A DNA stretch of 32,879 bases from Bacteroidales bacterium UBA3834 (GTDB taxonomy: Bacteria > Bacteroidota > Bacteroidia > Bacteroidales > P3), in NCBI GenBank assembly GCA_002392965.1, contig DGIA01000013.1, positions 6,641 through 39,519 on the forward strand, in the 5' to 3' direction. Below, one piece after another: positions 1 to 7,205 of this stretch (the first letter of the stretch is position 1; the number at the start of each line of letters is the position of its first letter). The position numbers were made by a program, and so were the translations under genes. The notes below the pieces were generated by a model. The model was not told the DNA's origin. It saw only the letters and a list, made by a program, of their open reading frames with translations, and did not search any database.

Positions 1-584
1 AGCTGGCCCACTATGCCAACGCCGCGACGGACATCGAGTTCAAGTTCCCCTTCGGCTTCAAGGAACTGGAGGGCATCCACAGCCGTACCGACTTCGACCT
101 GAGCCGCCACAGCGAGTTCAGCGGCAAGAAACTGCAGTATTTCGACAGCGAGCTGAACGAGAGCTATACCCCCTACGTCATCGAGACCAGTATCGGCGTC
201 GATCGCACGTTCCTGGCCATCTTCAGCCATGCGTTGAAGGAGGAAACCCTGGAGGACGGCAGCAGCCGCACGGTGCTCTCGCTGCCGGCCAAGCTGGCGC
301 CCTATAAAGCCGCCGTGCTTCCGCTGGTGAAGAAAGACGGCCTGCCGGAGAAGGCCCGCGAGATACAGCATCTGCTGATGCCCGACATGATGGTGCAATA
401 CGACGAGAAAGACACCATCGGCCGCCGCTACCGCCGTCAAGATGCCATCGGCACTCCCTTCTGCATCACGGTGGATAACGACAGCCTGAGCGACAACGCC
501 GTCACCGTGCGCCACCGCGACACCATGCAGCAGGAGCGCGTAGGCATCGACCAGCTGCCCGGCTACCTCAAGGCAAAACTATAA
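1..584 (+). CDS. glyS: Glycyl-tRNA synthetase, C-terminal part (5' end outside window)
   Basis: The open frame starts at base 3 and encodes the last 193 residues of a class II glycyl-tRNA synthetase of the single-chain type, which charges tRNA-Gly in the cytoplasm. The FPFGFKELEGIHSRTDFDL stretch and the motif 3 block ETSIGVDRTFLAIF (its Arg contacts ATP) are typical of this family. The rest is the anticodon-binding domain, ending in LPGYLKAKL. The next gene follows after 16 bp, so the two are probably co-transcribed. The catalytic N-terminal part lies upstream of the window. Identification rests on recognised family motifs. Confidence 0.95.
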   Translation, partial: LAHYANAATDIEFKFPFGFKELEGIHSRTDFDLSRHSEFSGKKLQYFDSELNESYTPYVIETSIGVDRTFLAIFSHALKEETLEDGSSRTVLSLPAKLAPYKAAVLPLVKKDGLPEKAREIQHLLMPDMMVQYDEKDTIGRRYRRQDAIGTPFCITVDNDSLSDNAVTVRHRDTMQQERVGIDQLPGYLKAKL

Positions 585-600
585 CCCAATATAAAAGAAT

Positions 601-3471
601 ATGAAACGCATCAGTCTTTTCATCATTTCCCTGGCGTTGTGCTTTGCCGCAACGGCACAGGAGAAATTGAAGGTGGAGACCTTCCGCCTCTCGAACGGTC
701 TTAAAGTCATCATGTGCGAGAGCCACGACCAGCCGAAGATCTACGGTTCGGTGGTCGTCCATGCAGGTTCGAAGAACGAAGAGCCCAATGCCACGGGCGT
801 GGCCCATTACTTCGAGCACATCATGTTCAAGGGCACCGACCGCATCGGCACCACCGACTGGAACATGGAGAAGCCGCTGCTCGACAGCATCAGCGACCTC
901 TACGACCAGATTCAAGCCACACAGGATGGCGAACGCCGCCACCAACTGCAGCTGGAAATCAACAGACTGAACATCGAGGCCAGCAAGTATGCCATTCCGA
1001 ACGAGACCGACGCCATCCTGCAGCAGATGGGCTGCACGGGGCTCAACGCAGGCACCTCCTACGACTATACCGTCTATTACAACACGCTTCCCAGCAACCA
1101 GCTGGAGAACTGGATGGAGGTATATGCGGAGCGCTTCCGCAACCCCGTCTATCGCCTGTTCCAAGGCGAGCTGGAGGCGGTATATGAGGAGCGCAACATC
1201 TACAACAACGAGCAGATGTATGCCTTCAGCCGCAACCTCTTCACCGAGAGCTTCGGCGACCATCCCTACAGCCGCGATGTCATCGGATTGGACGAGCACC
1301 TGAAGAACCCGCAACCCAGCGCCATGAAGCGTTTCTACGACAAATACTACGTGGCCAGCAACATGACCCTCATCCTTGTGGGCGACTTCAACAGCGCCGA
1401 AGCCAAGATGATGGCCGAGAAGTATTTCAGCATCTGGCCCAAGGGCGAACGCGCCAAACAGCCGAGCTACAACCTGCCGAAGTTCGAGAGCCAGGTGGTG
1501 AAGAATGTGAAGCTGACGCCCATCAGGGTAGGTCTCATCATCATGCCCGGCGTGAAGGAGAACGACCCCGACAAGCTGGTCCTCGACGTGATGAGCGACA
1601 TCATCAGCGGCGGAAACGGACGTCTGGACGAGCTGGCCACCGAAGGCAAGATCATGGCCGCCCAGCTGATGCCCTTCTCCCTGCAGGATGCCGGTTCCAC
1701 GGTCATCCTCTACGTTCCCAAACTGGTGGGCCAGAAGTTCGAAGCCGCCGAGGAGCTCATCTGGGGAGCGCTCGACTCGGTGAAGGAAGGCCGATTCAGC
1801 GACAAGCTGCTCGAGAGCATCAAGATGAACAATCTCATCAGCCGCAAGCGGATGCTGGAAAGCTACAGCGGTATCGCAAGCCTGCTCCAGGGCCTCGAAC
1901 TCGCGGGCTCGAGCTACAAGGAATGGCTCAAAGACAACGACCGCCTGATGAAACTCACCCGTGAGGATATCATGAAGATCGCCGCCAAATACTACGACCG
2001 CAACCATTGCACCATCGTGCGCTCCAGCATGGGATTCCCCGCCAAGGGCGAGACCATCAAGCCCGACTGGGATCACCTGGAGGCACAGAACCAGGGCGCG
2101 AAGACCGAGTTTGCCCAACATATTGCCGACCGTCAAGTGGAAGAGATAAAGCCGCAGGTGCTCAACTACAAGGAGCTGGTGCAGACCATTCCCGTGAGCA
2201 AGAACTGCAACCTCTACGCATCGAAGAACCCGAAGAACGACCTCTTCAGCCTCACCATCAACTACCATTACGGCTCGTTCGACAACCACAACATCGACCA
2301 GGCGATGACCTACTTCTCCTCCATCGGTGCGGGCGATATGACCCCCGAGCAGTTCCGCATCGAGATGGACTGCCTGGGCGGCTCATTCAGCCTCTACAGC
2401 GGCAGCGACTACAGCTACTTCAGCATCTCCGGCCCCGAGAAAAACATGGAGAAGATTCTCGACCTGGCCATGTTCAAACTGAGGAATCCACGCCACGACC
2501 CACAGCAACTGAAGAACCTCGTGGAGCAACTCGAAGCCGCGAAGAAAGAGTCAAAGAACAATGCCGACACCTGGACCTCGGCCCTCTACGAATACATCCT
2601 GTACGGCGACAGCTCTGACTATATCAACCACGCCACCATCAAGGAGATCAAGAAGATGAAGGGCGAGGAGCTGGTGGCGCTGATCGACAACCTCTTCGGC
2701 CGCGACGGCTATGTAACCTACGTCGGCAACACCAAACCCGACCTTGTGGCCGAACTGCTGAAGAAGCACAAACTGGTGCGCGACGAGGTCACGGTGATGC
2801 CGAAGCGCTACCGTCAACCCCGCAAGTTCACCGAAGGCGCCGTCTTCTACGCTTCGAACAAGAAGTTCCTCAAGAGCGACATCGACTTCTATATCCAGGG
2901 CGACAAGTTCGACTATGAACAAGACCGCGCCGCCTGCTCGATGTTCAACGAATACATGAGCGGGAGCATGGCCGGCATCTTCTTCCAGGAAATCCGCGAG
3001 ATGCGTTCGCTGGCCTACAGCACCTACGGCAACTACACTTACCATCGCTTCAACCGTACACCCGCCCGCTACTATGGTTTCGTGGGCACCCAATGCGACA
3101 AGACCAACGACGCCATCGACGTCATGAGCGACCTCATGCTCCGGTTCCCCGACCGCAAGGACAAGTTCGCCAATGCCCAGGACTACCTCATCTCGGTGCG
3201 TAACTCCGACTACTACACATTCCGTTCTTTCCCGGGCAACTACCGCTATCTGGTTGAGGAGGTGAAAACCGACCACGATTCCCGAGCCGAAATCACCGAG
3301 GAAATACGCAAGATGAACTACGACGACCTGAAGGCCTTCCACAAGAAGTATATCGAAGGCCGCCCGATGGTCATCTTCATCAGCGGAAACGCCAAGAAGT
3401 TCAACCTGAAGAGCCTCGGCCAGTATGGCAAGGTGCAGGAGGTGAAATACAAGGATATGATCAAATTCTAA
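601..3471 (+). CDS. Secreted M16 (pitrilysin/insulinase-type) zinc metalloprotease
   Basis: A 956-residue two-halved M16 peptidase. Residues 1-20 form a signal peptide ending ATAQ, so it acts in the periplasm or at the envelope. The inverted zinc motif HYFEH is at residues 69-73 (His69, Glu72, His73). The likely third ligand is Glu197 in the block ELEAVYEE. The C-terminal half lacks HxxEH, as expected for the inactive structural half of single-chain M16 enzymes. Members usually degrade peptides or signal peptides, and the substrate here cannot be told. Its stop codon overlaps the stop of the convergent lplA by two bases, and its terminator hairpin lies inside lplA. Confidence 0.95.
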   Translation: MKRISLFIISLALCFAATAQEKLKVETFRLSNGLKVIMCESHDQPKIYGSVVVHAGSKNEEPNATGVAHYFEHIMFKGTDRIGTTDWNMEKPLLDSISDLYDQIQATQDGERRHQLQLEINRLNIEASKYAIPNETDAILQQMGCTGLNAGTSYDYTVYYNTLPSNQLENWMEVYAERFRNPVYRLFQGELEAVYEERNIYNNEQMYAFSRNLFTESFGDHPYSRDVIGLDEHLKNPQPSAMKRFYDKYYVASNMTLILVGDFNSAEAKMMAEKYFSIWPKGERAKQPSYNLPKFESQVVKNVKLTPIRVGLIIMPGVKENDPDKLVLDVMSDIISGGNGRLDELATEGKIMAAQLMPFSLQDAGSTVILYVPKLVGQKFEAAEELIWGALDSVKEGRFSDKLLESIKMNNLISRKRMLESYSGIASLLQGLELAGSSYKEWLKDNDRLMKLTREDIMKIAAKYYDRNHCTIVRSSMGFPAKGETIKPDWDHLEAQNQGAKTEFAQHIADRQVEEIKPQVLNYKELVQTIPVSKNCNLYASKNPKNDLFSLTINYHYGSFDNHNIDQAMTYFSSIGAGDMTPEQFRIEMDCLGGSFSLYSGSDYSYFSISGPEKNMEKILDLAMFKLRNPRHDPQQLKNLVEQLEAAKKESKNNADTWTSALYEYILYGDSSDYINHATIKEIKKMKGEELVALIDNLFGRDGYVTYVGNTKPDLVAELLKKHKLVRDEVTVMPKRYRQPRKFTEGAVFYASNKKFLKSDIDFYIQGDKFDYEQDRAACSMFNEYMSGSMAGIFFQEIREMRSLAYSTYGNYTYHRFNRTPARYYGFVGTQCDKTNDAIDVMSDLMLRFPDRKDKFANAQDYLISVRNSDYYTFRSFPGNYRYLVEEVKTDHDSRAEITEEIRKMNYDDLKAFHKKYIEGRPMVIFISGNAKKFNLKSLGQYGKVQEVKYKDMIKF

Positions 3472-4409
3472 TAGACCAGCGACAGAATGTCGTTAACGAT
3501 AGCGCTCTCCGTCGGAGGGCGCTTTTTTATGTCCGCCCCTGTGAGCAGTCGGCGGGCATGGTCGAGGGCGGCGAGGTCGAGGGCATCGGAAGCTATCTGC
3601 ACATCACGGATGATGTCATCCTCTATAGAGAGGGCGACCTCCACCCCACCCCAGTCGAACTGGGCACCACGCTGGGCCTTGAACGAACGCCAGCGGCCGT
3701 ATTTCCATTCGTCGGAGGAGATCTGCTCATAGAGCACACGGACCGCCGGCAGCCGGAGGAGGTCGCCGAATGCGACTTCACGGGCCGCAGCGGCATATTC
3801 TGTCTCGAAAGCCGAACGCAATCGGGGCGCAATGCTCTGGGTGGTGATATCGGGGTTGAGGTCGGCGAGGTTGACCACACGGCTGCGCACCGATTGCACC
3901 CCGTGTTTCTGCAACTTGGCGGGCTTGGGCTTCAGGTAGCGGGCCAGGTCGGACATATCACCGTTGATGAGCAACGTGCCGTGGTGCAGGTCGTTGAGAC
4001 GGCCCTTGCTAAAGGCATTGCCGCTGAACTTACGCCCTTCGGCCAAGATATCGTTGCGACCGGACAGCTGGGTGTGGAGGCCAAAGCTTTCCACAGCACG
4101 CTGGATGACGGCGAACTGGCGGCACTGGTCATAGAGCGCCTTGGGTATGACGAAGGAGAAGTTGAGGTTGCCGTCGTCATGATAGACGGCACCACCCCCG
4201 GTCTTGCGGCGCATCAAGTAGCCGCCGTCGGCTTCCAGGGCTTCCACATCCACCTCGCTGAAAGGGTTCTGGTTCTGCCCGATGACCACCGTGCGACGAT
4301 TGCGCCACAGGTACAGCGTGACAACGTCGGCATACTCAACCAGATACTGCTCGACGGCGATGTTCCAATAGGGATTGGTCTGGTCGGAAACGATGAACTG
4401 ATGATGCAT
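3468..4409 (-). CDS. lplA: Lipoate-protein ligase A family protein
   Basis: A 313-residue cytoplasmic enzyme of the LplA/biotin-ligase fold. It attaches scavenged lipoate, via lipoyl-AMP, to lysines of dehydrogenase E2 subunits or the glycine-cleavage H protein. The signature RRKTGGGAVYHD is at residues 67-78, followed by NLNFSF. The SGNA...HHGTLL block that forms the lipoyl-AMP pocket is also present. Length is close to E. coli LplA (337 residues), with the C-terminal accessory domain present. The start ATG shares one base with the porQ stop (TGATG), which implies translational coupling. The 3' codons double as the opposite-strand terminator. Confidence 0.9.
   Translation of the reverse strand: MHHQFIVSDQTNPYWNIAVEQYLVEYADVVTLYLWRNRRTVVIGQNQNPFSEVDVEALEADGGYLMRRKTGGGAVYHDDGNLNFSFVIPKALYDQCRQFAVIQRAVESFGLHTQLSGRNDILAEGRKFSGNAFSKGRLNDLHHGTLLINGDMSDLARYLKPKPAKLQKHGVQSVRSRVVNLADLNPDITTQSIAPRLRSAFETEYAAAAREVAFGDLLRLPAVRVLYEQISSDEWKYGRWRSFKAQRGAQFDWGGVEVALSIEDDIIRDVQIASDALDLAALDHARRLLTGADIKKRPPTESAIVNDILSLVY
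3501..3528 (+). terminator. Intrinsic terminator of the glyS-M16 transcript, inside the lplA coding end
   Basis: A 10-bp stem (3501-3510 with 3514-3523, one G-T pair) with a 3-base loop runs straight into six T residues (3523-3528) on the plus strand. It lies 30 bp after the M16 stop codon. It sits wholly within the last codons of the convergent lplA gene, where the same bases encode the KKRPPTESAI part of its C-terminus. In the minus direction no T-run follows, so it should stop only plus-strand transcription. Confidence 0.85.
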
Positions 4410-5479
4410 CAGAATCGGTAACTGAGGGTGAAATAATTGAGCGCCTGCACCAGATGGTAGTCGCGGCGCGAATAGCTGAAGTCGAACTTCTTGGTGTGGA
4501 GGCCGGCGCCGAAGGAGAAGCCGCTGAGGTTGAAGGCGTCGAATCCCCGCATCTCCGCGTTCTGGCGGTAGCTGTAGCCCACTCGGGCGAAGAGGACCTT
4601 CCCGATGTTCAGCTCCACCCCGAACAGGGTGTGCCGCAGAAGGTTGTCCATCACGCCGACGGCCCAGTGTTCCTTGGTCACCTCGCCCGTGAAGGGGTCG
4701 GTCTGGGTGGTGGGATAGAGCGGGTCTTCATAGCGCAGGTTCCACTTCTGCAACTCGGTGGCAGCGAAGAAGAGGCGGAAGGGAGCCCGTTTGAGCTTGT
4801 AGGAGAGTTCGGCCGACAGTTCGAACGGCAGGCGCTCGACGGTTTGGTCGAAGGTGGCTATCTGTGCTCCTATATTGCGGGCCATGAGTGTGGCGGCAAA
4901 CTGGCGGCTGTCGCTGACATAGCTGCCGGCCACATCGAACACCAGCGCAAAGGCGCTATACTGCTCATACTGCGACAGCACGGGTTTGAAATTGACACCG
5001 ACGGAGAAATTGCTGTCCAGCCACATCCCCCACCCTACCGTCAGCGAATAGTCGCCAGCGCCGAAGTCGCCGTCGCGCGTCTCCTCCTCGTCGTAGCGGT
5101 GGAAGCGGCCGTAGTTCACAAAGTGGAATCCAAAAGCCATCGTGCCCACATGATTGAACCGATGGGCATAGGTCAGCGACCCCATGTTGCTGCCTTCAAA
5201 CATGGGGATTATGCTTAGCATCGCCTGTCCCGCCATACCTTTGTGCAACAGCGACGGGTTATCGATACCAACACTTAGATCATTGCTGTACAGCGACAAG
5301 TAGTCCATCCCCATGCCCGCCGTGCGGCCGGTACTGCTGAGGTCGAACACCGTCAATGTCGAGAGGCCCGCCACCTGGGCCTTGGCCGAATTGAAAATTG
5401 AAAATTGAAAATTGAAAATTATGGCGCATAAAACTATACGCCATAATTTTCGATTTCCTATGAAAATATCAATTTTCAC
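4409..5479 (-). CDS. porQ: Type IX secretion system protein PorQ
   Basis: A 356-residue outer-membrane beta-barrel protein of the PorV/PorQ family. PorQ works with PorU/PorZ in the cell-surface attachment complex of the type IX secretion system. The mature part starts near residue 35 (AKA-Q), followed by VAGLSTLTVFDLSSTGRTAGMGM, then alternating barrel strands to a C-terminal YFTLSYRF. The only reasonable start is GTG at 5479, 13 bp after the kamA stop; there is no in-frame ATG before the signal peptide. The signal-peptide core FNFQFSIFN is encoded by 7-bp repeats, and a long hairpin (5414-5451) lies within the first 22 codons. No other type IX genes are in the window, which is common because they are scattered. 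Confidence 0.85.
   Translation of the reverse strand: MKIDIFIGNRKLWRIVLCAIIFNFQFSIFNSAKAQVAGLSTLTVFDLSSTGRTAGMGMDYLSLYSNDLSVGIDNPSLLHKGMAGQAMLSIIPMFEGSNMGSLTYAHRFNHVGTMAFGFHFVNYGRFHRYDEEETRDGDFGAGDYSLTVGWGMWLDSNFSVGVNFKPVLSQYEQYSAFALVFDVAGSYVSDSRQFAATLMARNIGAQIATFDQTVERLPFELSAELSYKLKRAPFRLFFAATELQKWNLRYEDPLYPTTQTDPFTGEVTKEHWAVGVMDNLLRHTLFGVELNIGKVLFARVGYSYRQNAEMRGFDAFNLSGFSFGAGLHTKKFDFSYSRRDYHLVQALNYFTLSYRF
5388..5420 (+). repeat. 7-bp tandem repeat (GAAAATT) forming part of the porQ signal peptide
   Basis: Four exact GAAAATT units (5393-5420) follow a GAATT partial unit at 5388. Read on the porQ strand this is AATTTTC, which cycles through the codons of FNFQFSIFN without a stop. A similar array occurs in nqrB at 28872-28904. 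Confidence 0.9.
5414..5451. other. 13-bp perfect inverted repeat within the porQ start region
   Basis: The arms GAAAATTATGGCG (5414-5426) and CGCCATAATTTTC (5439-5451) are perfectly complementary around a 12-base loop. In the porQ mRNA the hairpin forms about 28-65 nt after the GTG and is followed by a T-rich stretch, so it could act as an attenuator or translation block. This function is inferred. Confidence 0.8.
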
Positions 5480-5497
5480 TTCTCAATTTTCATTATT
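5470..5497. repeat. Degenerate 7-bp repeat covering the kamA stop and porQ start
   Basis: Units CAATTTT, CACTTCT, CAATTTT and CATTATT follow at exact 7-bp spacing. The array contains the porQ GTG start (5477-5479) and the kamA stop codon (5493-5495). Confidence 0.65.
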
Positions 5498-6740
5498 TCT
5501 TGTTTCTTTCGTGGCGCATCAGGTGGCTGGGCTCGAGGGCCATGCGGTCGGTCTCAAGCAAGCTGGCGACACCTTCATCCACGCGGCGCTTGGCCTGGCA
5601 GGCTTCGCAATGGCACTCCTCGTGGTATTCGCGTGGCTCGGTGTAGGTGGTGATGACACCTTCGAAGTTGCGCAGGATGACCTTGTCGGGGCTCTGCGAG
5701 ATGACGTACTGGGGCATGACAGGCGTCTTGCCGCCGCCGCCGGGGGCATCCACCACGAAGGTGGGCACAGCATAGCCGCTCGTGTGGCCGCGCAGGTTCT
5801 CGATAATCTCGATGCCCTTGCTGACGGGGGTGCGGAAATGCTCGAGACCCATGCTCAGGTCGCATTGGTAGATATAGTACGGACGCACGCGATTTCGCAC
5901 CAGCTCGTGCATCAGTTTCTTCATCACATGCACGCAGTCGTTCACGCCGCGCAGCAGCACGGTCTGGTTGCCCAGGGGGATACCGGCGTTGGCCAGACGG
6001 GCAAGCGCCTGCTCAGCCTCGGGGGTGAACTCGTTGGGGTGGTTGAAGTGGGTGTTGAGCCAGATGGGGTGGTATTTCTTCAGCATGTCGCACAGCTCGG
6101 GGGTGATGCGCTGCGGGCACACCACAGGGGTGCGGCTGCCGATGCGGACGATCTCCACATGCGGGATGGCGCGGAGGCGCTGGATGATATACTCAAGCTT
6201 CTTGTCGCTGACCATCAGAGCGTCGCCACCGCTGAGCAGCACGTCGCGCACCTGCGGGGTCTTCTCGATGTAGGCCAGGCACTTCTCGATGCGCTCGCTG
6301 GGGCTTTCGTCATCCTTCTGGCCGGCAAAACGGCGGCGTGTGCAATGGCGGCAATACATCGAGCACATGTCGGTGATGAGGAACAGCACACGGTCCGGAT
6401 AGCGGTGGGTCAAGCCGGGAGCCGGGGAATCCTCGTCCTCATGCAGGGGGTCGTTGAGGTCGGCCGGGGCGATGTTGCACTCCTCGCCTGCGGGGATGGC
6501 TTGACGGCGGATGGGGTCGTAGGGGTCGTTGGGGTCGATGAGACTCAGGTAGTAGGGTGTGATGGCCATACGGAATTTGGCCAGAGCCTTCTTGATGCCT
6601 TCTGCCTCCTCGGGGGCGAAGGTGAAATACTGACTCAACTGCTCATAGGTCTCAATGCGGTTCTTCACCTGCCATTTCCAATCGTTCCATTGCTCGTCGG
6701 TGACGTTCGGAAACAATTCTTTTCTGCGGTTTACTTTCAT
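5493..6740 (-). CDS. kamA: Lysine 2,3-aminomutase (radical SAM, PLP)
   Basis: A 415-residue cytoplasmic enzyme that converts L-lysine to beta-lysine, the first step of lysine fermentation. The radical-SAM cluster motif is Cys126-x3-Cys130-x2-Cys133 (CSMYCRHC). The PLP lysine is Lys338 in GGGGKTP. The zinc-site cysteines are Cys269 and the CHC..C group at 376-381. Asp294 and Asp331 match the two aspartates that hold the lysine side chain in the clostridial enzyme, which argues against a glutamate 2,3-aminomutase. The other lysine-fermentation genes (kamDE, kdd, kce) are absent here. It is the first gene of a minus-strand run followed by porQ and lplA, which have no obvious metabolic link to it. 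Confidence 0.95.
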   Translation of the reverse strand: MKVNRRKELFPNVTDEQWNDWKWQVKNRIETYEQLSQYFTFAPEEAEGIKKALAKFRMAITPYYLSLIDPNDPYDPIRRQAIPAGEECNIAPADLNDPLHEDEDSPAPGLTHRYPDRVLFLITDMCSMYCRHCTRRRFAGQKDDESPSERIEKCLAYIEKTPQVRDVLLSGGDALMVSDKKLEYIIQRLRAIPHVEIVRIGSRTPVVCPQRITPELCDMLKKYHPIWLNTHFNHPNEFTPEAEQALARLANAGIPLGNQTVLLRGVNDCVHVMKKLMHELVRNRVRPYYIYQCDLSMGLEHFRTPVSKGIEIIENLRGHTSGYAVPTFVVDAPGGGGKTPVMPQYVISQSPDKVILRNFEGVITTYTEPREYHEECHCEACQAKRRVDEGVASLLETDRMALEPSHLMRHERNKK

Positions 6741-6813
6741 ATACTTTATAATTAATTCAATTTCTTTACTCTATGGCCATCCGCCGGAGCGGAGCCGTCA
6801 AATAATCAATCTG

Positions 6814-6821
6814 CAAAGATA
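6814..6821 (-). promoter_or_regulatory. Probable kamA promoter, -7 element
   Basis: Read on the minus strand, TATCTTTG fits the Bacteroidetes -7 consensus TAnnTTTG. It lies 73 bp before the kamA start. The -33 element is weak: ATTG at 6844-6841, 19 bp upstream. Confidence 0.55.
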
Positions 6822-6945
6822 CAAAAAATGAGCGATATGGCAATTTTTTTTTTGACACAACAGAAATAAAAGCACGCTGCAATATCAGTTCACCCATCTC
6901 CGACACTCATTCTACACCAGGCATTGCCTCCGTGCAAACCATAGA

Positions 6946-7022
6946 GGTAGTACTTAGGTTGTACTAGGGTAGTACTAGGGTAGTACTAGGGTAATACTAG
7001 GGTAATACTAGGGTAATACTTG
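6946..7022. repeat. Seven 11-bp tandem repeats, consensus GGTARTACTAG
   Basis: Seven consecutive 11-bp units run without gaps: GGTAGTACTTA, GGTTGTACTAG, GGTAGTACTAG (twice), GGTAATACTAG (twice) and GGTAATACTTG. Several units contain the palindrome TAGTACTA. The period is about one helical turn, so each unit shows the same face of DNA. There are no spacers, so it is not a CRISPR. Confidence 0.95.
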
Positions 7023-7059
7023 GGCAGAGGGGATTCAGGGCTTAGTATCAGGCAGTTGC

Positions 7060-7110
7060 AAATCAAAAAGATAACGTAAAACATTGGTAATGAGCGTAGC
7101 TTTTTGATTT
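7060..7110. other. 11-bp perfect inverted repeat upstream of the M13 peptidase promoter
   Basis: AAATCAAAAAG (7060-7070) is perfectly complementary to CTTTTTGATTT (7100-7110), with 29 bases between. It lies about 50 bp upstream of the -7 box. It could be an operator or a transcript hairpin, and the sequence does not decide which. Confidence 0.7.
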
Positions 7111-7160
7111 ATGAGCGGGGAGAGAGGATAAGTTTTTTTTCATAATCCAAGAAAAAGTTG

Positions 7161-7168
7161 TATTTTTG
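7161..7168 (+). promoter_or_regulatory. Promoter -7 element for the M13 peptidase operon
   Basis: TATTTTTG matches TAnnTTTG exactly, 37 bp before the ATG. A T-tract at 7133-7140, about 20 bp upstream, occupies the place of the TTTG -33 element. The leader would be about 30 nt and A+T-rich, as usual in this phylum. Confidence 0.7.
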
Positions 7169-7205
7169 CAGTTTGATTTCGAAAACAATAATTAATACAT
7201 AAAAC

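Larger units (their letters stand above)
6741..7205. other. Divergent intergenic region between kamA and the M13 peptidase
   Basis: This 465-bp A+T-rich stretch has no credible gene. From left to right it holds the kamA leader with a small G+C-rich block (6771-6798), a minus-strand promoter, seven 11-bp tandem repeats, an 11-bp inverted repeat and a plus-strand promoter. Confidence 0.8.

Noticed and set aside
568..2289. Long minus-strand open frame of 573 codons opposite the M16 protease
   Set aside because: It lies entirely opposite a gene with clear M16 motifs. Its translation is low-complexity (His, Val, Leu, Ala-rich), as expected from the antisense of G+C-biased codons.
5493..6740. Glutamate 2,3-aminomutase
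   Set aside because: Asp294 and Asp331 match the lysine-binding aspartates of lysine 2,3-aminomutase.
6946..7022. CRISPR array
   Set aside because: Units are 11 bp with no spacers, and there are no cas genes.
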